This document shows positions 41,414-48,919 of a DNA stretch of 64,000 nucleotides, piece by piece; position 1 is the stretch's first letter, and each line of letters begins with the position of its first letter. This DNA comes from Bacillota bacterium (lineage in GTDB: Bacteria; Bacillota; Clostridia; Lachnospirales; Lachnospiraceae): positions 1-64,000 of the forward strand of contig JAQXUQ010000005.1 in the NCBI GenBank assembly GCA_029224465.1. The letters run 5' to 3'. Below the pieces are notes generated by a model. The model ran no database searches. It was given only the letters and a program-made list of their open reading frames with translations, and was not told the DNA's origin. Made by a program: the position numbers and the translations under genes.

Positions 41414-42541
41414 ATGTCACAGCCTACGGAGAAGCGGCGCATAGCATCCATTGAGCTTCTGCGCATTATATCGATGCTCATGGTCGTGACGCTGCACTAT
41501 ATTTCGAAGACGGACGCCCTTGCTCTCCCCGGAGACGAAATGACGCCGGCGCGGTACATGGGCGGGTTTCTCGAGTCCTTCTGCATCGTGGCGGTCAACG
41601 TGTATGTGCTGATCAGCGGATACTTCCTTTCCGCCGTGCCGTTTAAAGTAAGCCGCGGCGTCCGGCTTCTTGCGCAGGTCCTTTTCTATACGCTTCTGAT
41701 TCCGCCGGTTCTCCGGGCGGCGGGCCTTCCGGTTTACGGCCAGGGCGTCTGGAAGGCGGCGGCGTATTTTCTGCCGGTGTCAACGGAGCATTACTGGTTC
41801 GTAAGTGCGTATATTCTGATGCTCGTATTTTCCCCGCTTTTGAACGCGGCGGTGGAAAAACTGCAGAGGAAGGCACTGCGTACGGTCATTTTGCTTCTGT
41901 TATTCTTCACCTGTTTTTTAAAGAGTATTTCGCCGGTGCAGCTCGTTACGGACAGGATGGGGTATGATTTCGGCTGGTTCCTCGTACTGTATCTGCTCGC
42001 GGCATATATCAGAAAGTACGGCCTGCGCCGGCTCGAAGATCCGGTAAGAGCCGCTTGTGTCTATATCGGCAGTTGCCTCGCCACCTACGGGCTGCACGTC
42101 TGTCTGCATATCGTTAACGAAAAGTCCGGAGCGCTTTCGTATTACGCGACGGTGCCGTTTCATTACAATTCGCTGCTGTGCCTTACGGGGGCGCTCGGCT
42201 TTTTCAGTCTGTTCCGCTGCCTGCGGCTTCGGGAGAACGGCTTTGCCGCAGCCTTTTCCCGCGCAGTGGCGCCGTATGCGTTCGGTGTTTATCTGATTCA
42301 TGAACAGATCGATATTCGGGACAGATGGGTCATCTGGATGCAGACGCTGACGGGAAAGGTGCGGCAGGGATCGCCGCTCCGGTTTCTTCTGCAGGCGCTC
42401 GTTACGGCCGTGATTGTTTTTATCTGCTGCGCGCTGATCGACTACCTGCGGAGCAGACTGTTCAAGGCCGCATCGCGCTGCCTTCGCGGCAGCAGGATCG
42501 CGTCGGCGCTGCGGAAGGCGGACGCAATTTTTGCAAGATAA
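41414..42541 (+). CDS. Acyltransferase-3 family membrane O-acyltransferase
   Basis: The 375-residue protein has about ten membrane helices. The family start RIASIELLRIISMLMVVTLHY contains the conserved R/E-L-R and catalytic His; later YWFVSAYILMLVFSPLLN and YAFGVYLIHEQ are typical. It would O-acetylate a glycan at the membrane. The ATG at 41414 follows GAGAGG; the longer frame includes hairpin DNA. Confidence 0.92.
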   Translation: MSQPTEKRRIASIELLRIISMLMVVTLHYISKTDALALPGDEMTPARYMGGFLESFCIVAVNVYVLISGYFLSAVPFKVSRGVRLLAQVLFYTLLIPPVLRAAGLPVYGQGVWKAAAYFLPVSTEHYWFVSAYILMLVFSPLLNAAVEKLQRKALRTVILLLLFFTCFLKSISPVQLVTDRMGYDFGWFLVLYLLAAYIRKYGLRRLEDPVRAACVYIGSCLATYGLHVCLHIVNEKSGALSYYATVPFHYNSLLCLTGALGFFSLFRCLRLRENGFAAAFSRAVAPYAFGVYLIHEQIDIRDRWVIWMQTLTGKVRQGSPLRFLLQALVTAVIVFICCALIDYLRSRLFKAASRCLRGSRIASALRKADAIFAR

Positions 42542-42557
42542 CACGGGGACTTTCGAC

Positions 42558-44297
42558 ATGCTGAAAAAACTGAAAAAACTGCAGAATCCGCTCGAGAGAT
42601 ATGTTTTTCCGCTGCTTCTTGTCCTCTGGCCGCTTGCGGCACTGCGGCAGGGCGTCAGCGTGATGGACACGACTTACAGCCTTGCCAACTACCGGTATCC
42701 GCAGGGGGCCGGGACGATGTGGAACATCGCGACTTTCCTTGCCAATGTGACGGGAAGGGCGTTCATGGCGCTGCCGGTCGGAAAAACAATGGCCGGCATG
42801 AACCTTCTGTGCCTTCTTCTGATTTCTTTGACCGCGCTTGCCTGCTACTACGTTCTCGGCCGCATGATCCCGGGCTGGATGATCTTCTGCGGAGAATTTC
42901 TGGCAGCCGCGTTCTGCTGGTGCCCGGCAGTTATCCTGTATAATTATCTGACCTACCTTCTGCTGACGCTCGGCACATTGTTTCTGTTTCTGGCGGTTTC
43001 ATCGGTGCCGGAGAAGAAGCGGTATTATATTCTCGCCGGGGTCTGCCTTGGCCTGAATGTGACTGTCCGGTTCTCGAATCTTACGCAGGCAGCCTTGATT
43101 CTGGCACTCTGGTTCTGGTGCGCCTGCGCGGGAAAAAGATTTTCCGCCGCCGCCAAGAGGACGCTCCTCTGCGTATCCGGATACGCGGCGGGTTTCGGCG
43201 CGGGGTATTTTTTGTGCGCCGCGATGTACGGCCCCGCGGCTTACTGGCAGATGATTCCGCAGCTTTTTTCGGCGGCCGGAAATGTGCAGTCGTATACGGC
43301 GGCCGGCATGCTGCTTTCGACGCTCAGCGCATATGGACATACGCTCCGCTGGTTCCTGATCCTTGTGCCCTGTGTGATCATGGGCGCTATTTTCTTCGCG
43401 ATGCCGCTGCTTCGGAGCAAGGAGTGGCTGAAGCGGCTTCTGTATATTGCGGGGATCGTCGTGATCGTGCGGTTCTACTATTCGCGCGGCATGTTCAACA
43501 GGAACTATCAGGATTACGGCAGCATGTTCGAGTGGGGAATGATGCTGGTGATCCTGGCGCTCATCCTGTGCGTCATCGGAATGGCGGGTGCATACGGCGC
43601 GAATCCGGACGAGCGGTTCCTATCGGCCGCAGTATTTGTGACGATCCTGATTCTGCCGCTTGGCTCCAACAATTATACGTATCCGGTACTGAACTGCATG
43701 TTCATAACGGCGCCGTACACGCTCTGGATGCTGCGCAGAATCTGGCAGGAGACAAGACACACGGCGACACATTTTTCCTGGCACGCCATGACGGTGATGA
43801 TCCTCTGCATGACACTGGTACAGGGGAGTCTTTTCCACATTTTCTTCGCGTTCCGGGACGGAACGGATGGGATACGAAGAAGCGCCGTGATCCGGACGAT
43901 CCCGGTGGCCGCCGGCATGCACACGACGCCGGAGAACGCACAGGAACTCGAAGATCTGTGGCAGTATCTGCACTCGGAAGGCCTTACAGGGACGCCGGCT
44001 GTCGTTTTCGGCAGCGCGCCCGGCATTCACTATCTGATGGAGCTGCCGCCCGCGCTGGACAGCGCGTGGCCGGATCTTGACAGCTATCCCGCGGAGCAGT
44101 TTAAAGAGCAGCTGCGGCAGCTGAAGGAAGACAGCCTGCCCCTCATTATTCTGCATGAAGAAGAAAAACCGCAGTCGGCGTCTTCGGATGAGAAGTGCGG
44201 CGAGCTGTTCGATTTCATGCGGGACAATGCTTATCAGCAGGCATATACAGGCGGCGCCTACACGGTCTACACAGCCGCCGGAAAGGAACAAGAATGA
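42558..44297 (+). CDS. Multi-spanning membrane protein of the glycan locus (GT-C-like)
   Basis: The 579-residue protein (ATG at 42558 after ACGGGG) has about 11-12 membrane helices and then a soluble C-terminal domain of about 130 residues from HTTPENAQELEDLW. The first extracellular loop has an acidic DTTYSLANYRYP, where GT-C glycosyltransferases place their catalytic Asp. It may transfer a sugar from a polyprenyl-phosphate donor. Family assignment is by topology only. Its stop overlaps the next ATG (ATGA). Confidence 0.72.
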   Translation: MLKKLKKLQNPLERYVFPLLLVLWPLAALRQGVSVMDTTYSLANYRYPQGAGTMWNIATFLANVTGRAFMALPVGKTMAGMNLLCLLLISLTALACYYVLGRMIPGWMIFCGEFLAAAFCWCPAVILYNYLTYLLLTLGTLFLFLAVSSVPEKKRYYILAGVCLGLNVTVRFSNLTQAALILALWFWCACAGKRFSAAAKRTLLCVSGYAAGFGAGYFLCAAMYGPAAYWQMIPQLFSAAGNVQSYTAAGMLLSTLSAYGHTLRWFLILVPCVIMGAIFFAMPLLRSKEWLKRLLYIAGIVVIVRFYYSRGMFNRNYQDYGSMFEWGMMLVILALILCVIGMAGAYGANPDERFLSAAVFVTILILPLGSNNYTYPVLNCMFITAPYTLWMLRRIWQETRHTATHFSWHAMTVMILCMTLVQGSLFHIFFAFRDGTDGIRRSAVIRTIPVAAGMHTTPENAQELEDLWQYLHSEGLTGTPAVVFGSAPGIHYLMELPPALDSAWPDLDSYPAEQFKEQLRQLKEDSLPLIILHEEEKPQSASSDEKCGELFDFMRDNAYQQAYTGGAYTVYTAAGKEQE

Positions 44298-45442
44298 CAG
44301 ATATCAAAATTCCGTTTAACATTCCGCCGTATATCGGCAGTGAAATGGAGAATATCCGGATTGCCTGCGAACGCAATCACAAGATCTGCGGTGACGGTCC
44401 GTTCACGAAAAAGTGCAAAGGCTGGTTTGAAGCCAGAACAAATACGTCCAGCTGCCTCCTCACAACGTCTGGAACAGACGCGCTTGAGCTTGCTGCACTC
44501 CTGACCGGCGTCTCCCGGGGGGACGAAGTCATCATGCCGGCTTATACGTTCTGTTCAACCGCGGACGCGTTCGTTCTGCGCGGCGCGGTGCCGGTCTTTG
44601 TCGATATCCGGCCGGACACCATGAACATCGACGAGACGAAAATCGAGGATGCCATCACGGACAGAACGAAGGTCATCGTGCCGGTGCATTACGCGGGCGT
44701 TGCCTGCGAAATGGATAAGATCATGGATATCGCGAAGCGCCATCATCTTCTCGTTGTGGAGGACGCCGCGCAGGGGGTCATGGCAAAGTACAAGGGGAAA
44801 GACCTCGGGGCGATCGGCGACTACGGCTGCTATTCCTTCCACGAGACCAAGAACTACAGTATGGGAGAAGGCGGAGCGACGCTGATCAGAGATCCGGAAA
44901 ACATTGAGCGCGCCGAGATCTTCCGTGAGAAGGGAACGAACCGGAGCAAGTTTTTCCGCGGGCAGATCGACAAGTACACCTGGGTCAGCTACGGCTCGTC
45001 GTATCTGCCGAGCGAGCTCAATGCCGCCTATCTGTACGCGCAGCTGCAGCACGCGGAAATGATCAACAATACCAGGCTCGCCAGATGGAACCGGTATTAT
45101 GAAGAGCTTACGCCGCTTGCCGAGGCGGGACGGATCTCTCTTCCGGTCATTCCGCAGGGGTGCGAGCACAACGCGCATATGTTTTACATCAAGACAAAGG
45201 ATCTGGAAGAACGCCAGAAGCTGATCGGGTATCTGCGGGAACACGGTATTCTTGCGGTCTTCCATTACATTCCGCTGCATACGGCGCCGGCGGGCGTCCG
45301 TTATTGCCGTTTCCACGGCGAGGACGTTTATACGACAAAGGAAAGCGAGCGGCTGCTGCGGCTTCCGATGTACTATTCGCTCACAGAGGAAAACGTGGAT
45401 GAAGTCGTCACAAGAATCAATGAGTTCTACCGCGCGAACTGA
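44294..45442 (+). CDS. wecE: dTDP-4-amino-4,6-dideoxygalactose transaminase (WecE/RffA type)
   Basis: The 382-residue PLP enzyme converts a 4-keto-6-deoxy nucleotide sugar to its 4-amino form. Motifs: TTSGTDALELAAL near residue 60, MPAYTFCSTADAF, VVEDAAQGV with the PLP Asp, and SFHETKNYSMGEGGA with the Schiff-base Lys near 190. HETKN is characteristic of the WecE/RffA group. The matching dehydratase genes (rmlA, rmlB) are not in the window. The GNAT encoded two genes downstream could acetylate the product, as WecD does. Confidence 0.92.
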   Translation: MTDIKIPFNIPPYIGSEMENIRIACERNHKICGDGPFTKKCKGWFEARTNTSSCLLTTSGTDALELAALLTGVSRGDEVIMPAYTFCSTADAFVLRGAVPVFVDIRPDTMNIDETKIEDAITDRTKVIVPVHYAGVACEMDKIMDIAKRHHLLVVEDAAQGVMAKYKGKDLGAIGDYGCYSFHETKNYSMGEGGATLIRDPENIERAEIFREKGTNRSKFFRGQIDKYTWVSYGSSYLPSELNAAYLYAQLQHAEMINNTRLARWNRYYEELTPLAEAGRISLPVIPQGCEHNAHMFYIKTKDLEERQKLIGYLREHGILAVFHYIPLHTAPAGVRYCRFHGEDVYTTKESERLLRLPMYYSLTEENVDEVVTRINEFYRAN

Positions 45443-47243
45443 CAGATTAAAAAGCGCCGCGGCAGCAGCTTCCGTAACGCTCCTGTTCGTATGTTTCATC
45501 AGCGTGAAATGGGATTTTTACTGGGATCTGAACGATGATTTCATGATCGACCGGTTACTGACCGGTGCCTATACCGGGCGGCCTGCCGCACATGATATCC
45601 AGAACATGTTTCCTTTCAGCTTTGTCGTCAGCCGGCTGCAGATCCTGCTTCCCTTTGCGGACTGGTACGCGCTTATTCTGTGTCTTTGCCAGTTCGGCGC
45701 GCTGTTTCTTGTCCTGTACAGGCTCCTCCGGAAGAAGATGCGGACCGGCGCGGTCCTTGCGGTATTTCTTACGGCCGGCATGTTGCCGCGGCATTTTGTG
45801 TTCATCCAGTATTCGGTGACGGTCGGGATCCTCGGAGCCGCCGCGGTTTTCTGGTTCCTTACGATGGAGCCTTTTCAGAATCTGCGGGGATACCTTTCCG
45901 GCGCGCTGCCGGGCATCGCCCTGATGCTGCAGGGATACCTGATCCGGTCGGAGATGATGCTGTTTATGACGCCCGTGTGCGCCCTTGCGATTCTTTTCAG
46001 AACGCTGGATCTTGTCCGCACAGGACAAAGAACCGGCGGGGATGCTGCGGGAAGGAGAACGCGGTTTGAAACCGTCAAAAAGACCGCGCTTCTTCTTGCG
46101 TGCGCGGGCCTTGTTCTCGGCACATCGTTTACAGCCGTGTACGCGGCGGACAAAACTGCATACAGCGGGGAGTGGACTTCGTTCCGCTCGTTTTTTGACG
46201 CGCGGACGAAGCTGTACGATTTCGCGGATATCCGCGATGTTCCCTACGATGAAAACCGGGACTTTTATGAAAGCATCGGCGTAACGCGCGGGGAAGTGAC
46301 ACTCCTTGAAAACTATAACTTCGGTCTGGACGAAAATCTGGATGCCGGAAAGCTGCAGGCTATTGCCGATTACGCCTATGAGAAAGCGCACGCCGGACAG
46401 AATCAGAAAGACAGAATCCGCAGTGCCCTCTGGAACTACAGGACATCTCTGGGGCCCTCGGGCGATATGCCGTACAGCATGCTCGCTTTTACGCTTTACG
46501 GACTGGTTCTTATTACGGCACTTCTTAGCATCGCGGGAGCGTCCGCGGCAGAGAACCGGCGGTACGCCGGACTGGAGGCGGCGGAGACGCTCGTCCGCGC
46601 GGGACTTGTTTTTCTTGTCCGCAGCGCGCTTCTTCTGTATCTGCAGTATAATAACCGTCCGGTTGCGCGGCTGACGCACAGTCTGTACCTTGCGGAAGCC
46701 GTACTTCTTGCGGCGCTGCTCCTGCGGCAGGGAGATGCGTTCTTTAAGAACCGGCAGGGTACGCCTAAGGCACTGCGGCATTCGGCTGCGGTTATTGTGA
46801 CGCTGGCGCTTTTTCTCGCGGCGCTGTCGCAATACCGCAGTGTCGAGGCAGAATACGCGAAAAGAGAGAGTGTAAATGCGGACTGGGCGTCTCTGATGGA
46901 TTACACGGCGGAGCATAAAGACAGTCTCTTTCTTGTCGATGTTTATTCGAGCGTGGATTTTTCCGAGAAAATGTTCACGGGGAAAAGAAAGGAAGGCAGC
47001 TGGGACCTTGCGGGCGGCTGGGTTTACGGCAGTCCGCTGCAGAAGGAGAAGCTTGCGAAGGAAGGGTATGCATCCTTTCAGGACGCGCTTTTAAGCGACG
47101 GCCCGGTCTATCTGGTCTGCCGAAGGGACGCGGATACATCGTGGCTGACCGCATACTTTGCAGGCAAAGGGCAGCAGGTCATGGTGAACGCCGCGGACAC
47201 GATCGGGGACTGCTGGACCGTCTATAAGGCGGACCGTTGGTGA
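45420..47243 (+). CDS. Large multi-spanning membrane protein of the glycan locus
   Basis: The protein has about 607 residues if it starts at the ATG at 45420, which overlaps wecE by 23 bases; the ribosome binding site is poor. A first helix is followed by DFYWDLNDDFMIDRLLTG, an acidic loop reminiscent of GT-C enzymes, then about ten helices, a soluble segment near 230-330, further helices and a C-terminal soluble region. I recognise no named family. It may be a polyprenyl-phosphate-dependent glycosyltransferase or a polymerase subunit. Confidence 0.72.
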   Translation: MSSTARTDRLKSAAAAASVTLLFVCFISVKWDFYWDLNDDFMIDRLLTGAYTGRPAAHDIQNMFPFSFVVSRLQILLPFADWYALILCLCQFGALFLVLYRLLRKKMRTGAVLAVFLTAGMLPRHFVFIQYSVTVGILGAAAVFWFLTMEPFQNLRGYLSGALPGIALMLQGYLIRSEMMLFMTPVCALAILFRTLDLVRTGQRTGGDAAGRRTRFETVKKTALLLACAGLVLGTSFTAVYAADKTAYSGEWTSFRSFFDARTKLYDFADIRDVPYDENRDFYESIGVTRGEVTLLENYNFGLDENLDAGKLQAIADYAYEKAHAGQNQKDRIRSALWNYRTSLGPSGDMPYSMLAFTLYGLVLITALLSIAGASAAENRRYAGLEAAETLVRAGLVFLVRSALLLYLQYNNRPVARLTHSLYLAEAVLLAALLLRQGDAFFKNRQGTPKALRHSAAVIVTLALFLAALSQYRSVEAEYAKRESVNADWASLMDYTAEHKDSLFLVDVYSSVDFSEKMFTGKRKEGSWDLAGGWVYGSPLQKEKLAKEGYASFQDALLSDGPVYLVCRRDADTSWLTAYFAGKGQQVMVNAADTIGDCWTVYKADRW

Positions 47244-47304
47244 GTGCGGATGATGGAGCGCCCCGGCAGGCTCCGGAATTTTAAAAAGCCGCGGAGGATG
47301 CGGA

Positions 47305-47856
47305 ATGGAATATCAGGTTCATAAACAGGGAAAGCGCGTTTATCTGCGCCCTCTTTCGCTCGAAGATTCGCCGCTTGTTGTGCGCTGGCGCAACAATCCG
47401 CGCGTGCGGGAAAACTACATTTACAGAGAGCCGTTTACGCTGGAAGGGCAGGAAGCCTATTACCGGGATGTGATTCAGACGGGAAAAGCCGTGCAGGCGG
47501 TCATCTGCGAGAAGGGAAGCGGCATGCCGGCCGGGTGCTGTGTGCTGAATCATCTGGACTTTGCAAGAAGGCAGTGCGAGTTCGGTTTTTTCATCGGGGA
47601 AGACAGCGCGCGGGGGAAGCACTTAAGCTCCGAAGCCGCGCACCTGATGCTGGACTACGCGTTTACGGACCTTTCGATGACCAGAGCCTATTCGCGGATT
47701 TTTGTGTTCAACGCGCCGTCCCTTAAAGGAACCGGCGGTTCCGGCTTCGTGATTGCCGGCAGATGCCTGAAGGTCAGATGCACGGACGGATTCTGCTCCG
47801 ATATGTACATGTCGGAGTGTCTGAAGGATAATTTTTATGGAAAACAGAACGGATAA
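47305..47856 (+). CDS. GNAT-family acetyltransferase, sugar-modifying candidate
   Basis: The 183-residue protein resembles RimJ/PseH-type GNATs: VYLRPLSLEDSPLVVRWRNNP at the start and the C-terminal FVFNAPSLKGTGGSGF...DGFCSDMYM. The usual A-loop Arg-Gly run is represented by GEDSARGKHLSSEAAHLML. In PseH and WecD, relatives acetylate 4-amino-6-deoxy nucleotide sugars, so this may act on the product of the neighbouring transaminase. GGAGG precedes the ATG. It overlaps the GT2 gene by 20 bases. Confidence 0.85.
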   Translation: MEYQVHKQGKRVYLRPLSLEDSPLVVRWRNNPRVRENYIYREPFTLEGQEAYYRDVIQTGKAVQAVICEKGSGMPAGCCVLNHLDFARRQCEFGFFIGEDSARGKHLSSEAAHLMLDYAFTDLSMTRAYSRIFVFNAPSLKGTGGSGFVIAGRCLKVRCTDGFCSDMYMSECLKDNFYGKQNG

Positions 47857-48919
47857 CCTTGAAACGCCAAAGCTTGTCAGCTTCATCATTCCCTGTTATC
47901 ACTCGGCGAAGACGCTGCCCGGCGTCGTGGAAGAGATCGATAAAACCATGCAGGAGCTGCCGCAGTACAGAACGCAGATCATTATGGTCAACGATGACCC
48001 GAAAGACGGGACCTGGGGCGTGATTCAAAAGCTATGCCGGGAGAAAGAGGGCAGGGACGGCATCTGTTTTGCGCGGAATTTCGGTCAGCACGCTGCTCTT
48101 ATGGCGGGTATCCGGAGAGCGCAGGGCGACATTCTGATCTGCCTTGACGACGACGGACAGACGCCGGCCTGCGAGGCTCCGGAGCTGATTGCCGCGATTG
48201 AAAACGGCGCCGATGCCGCTTACGCGAAATACGAAAAAAAACAGCACTCCGGCTTCCGCAACTTCGGTTCTTCGGTCAATGAGAAGATGTGCGAGATCCT
48301 TCTGGGCAAGCCGAAGGATCTGTATGTGTCGAGCTATTTTGCGATGCGCCGTTTTGTCGCGGAGGAAGTAAGGCGCTACGAAAATTCCTACCCGTATCTT
48401 CTGGGACTGGTGCTGCGTTCGACTTCGAATATCGTGAACGTGCCCGTGCATCACAGGAAAAGAGAGAGCGGAACGAGCGGCTATACGCTGGGAAAGCTTT
48501 TCGGGCTCTGGATGAACGGGTTTACGGCATTCTCGATCGAGCCGCTCCGGATCGCAACGAAAATGGGCGCTGTTTTCGCGTTTGTTTCCTTTATCTACGG
48601 CATCTATACAATTATCAAGAAAATCATCAATCCCGCCGTACCGATGGGATTTTCGGCCATGATGACGGCCATTATCTTCTTCGGCGGGATGCTGATGCTG
48701 ATGGTCGGGCTCGCGGGCGAGTATATCGGGAGGACGTACATCTCCGTCAACCGTGCGCCGCAGTATGTGATCCGTGAAACGGCAGGTGCACCGCAGGCCG
48801 GCGCCCGCGCCGGGGGATGCGGCAGGGAGACGGCGGATGCCCCCGCGGGCGGGAACGGCCGGCAGGCAGTCGGCACCCGCGGAGAAGAAATTCGGAAGGA
48901 TCCGGAAGATTTATGCTGA
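47837..48919 (+). CDS. Membrane-bound GT2 glycosyltransferase (ArnC/GtrB type)
   Basis: The 360-residue protein has a GT2 domain (VSFIIPCYHSAKTLPGVVEEI, IIMVNDDPKDGTW, and DXD-like ICLDDDGQTP) and two membrane helices near 245-310, followed by GEYIGRTYISVNRAPQYVIRE. This is the layout of enzymes that make polyprenyl-phosphate sugars or of dolichol-phosphate-mannose-synthase-like proteins. Its product could feed the GT-C-like proteins upstream. The last ~45 residues are Gly/Ala/Arg-rich and look like an expansion. It overlaps the next gene by seven bases. Confidence 0.93.
   Translation: MENRTDNLETPKLVSFIIPCYHSAKTLPGVVEEIDKTMQELPQYRTQIIMVNDDPKDGTWGVIQKLCREKEGRDGICFARNFGQHAALMAGIRRAQGDILICLDDDGQTPACEAPELIAAIENGADAAYAKYEKKQHSGFRNFGSSVNEKMCEILLGKPKDLYVSSYFAMRRFVAEEVRRYENSYPYLLGLVLRSTSNIVNVPVHHRKRESGTSGYTLGKLFGLWMNGFTAFSIEPLRIATKMGAVFAFVSFIYGIYTIIKKIINPAVPMGFSAMMTAIIFFGGMLMLMVGLAGEYIGRTYISVNRAPQYVIRETAGAPQAGARAGGCGRETADAPAGGNGRQAVGTRGEEIRKDPEDLC

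Noticed and set aside
45555-46916. 453-codon minus-strand ORF
   Set aside because: Shadow of the plus-strand membrane protein; very basic composition and no motif.
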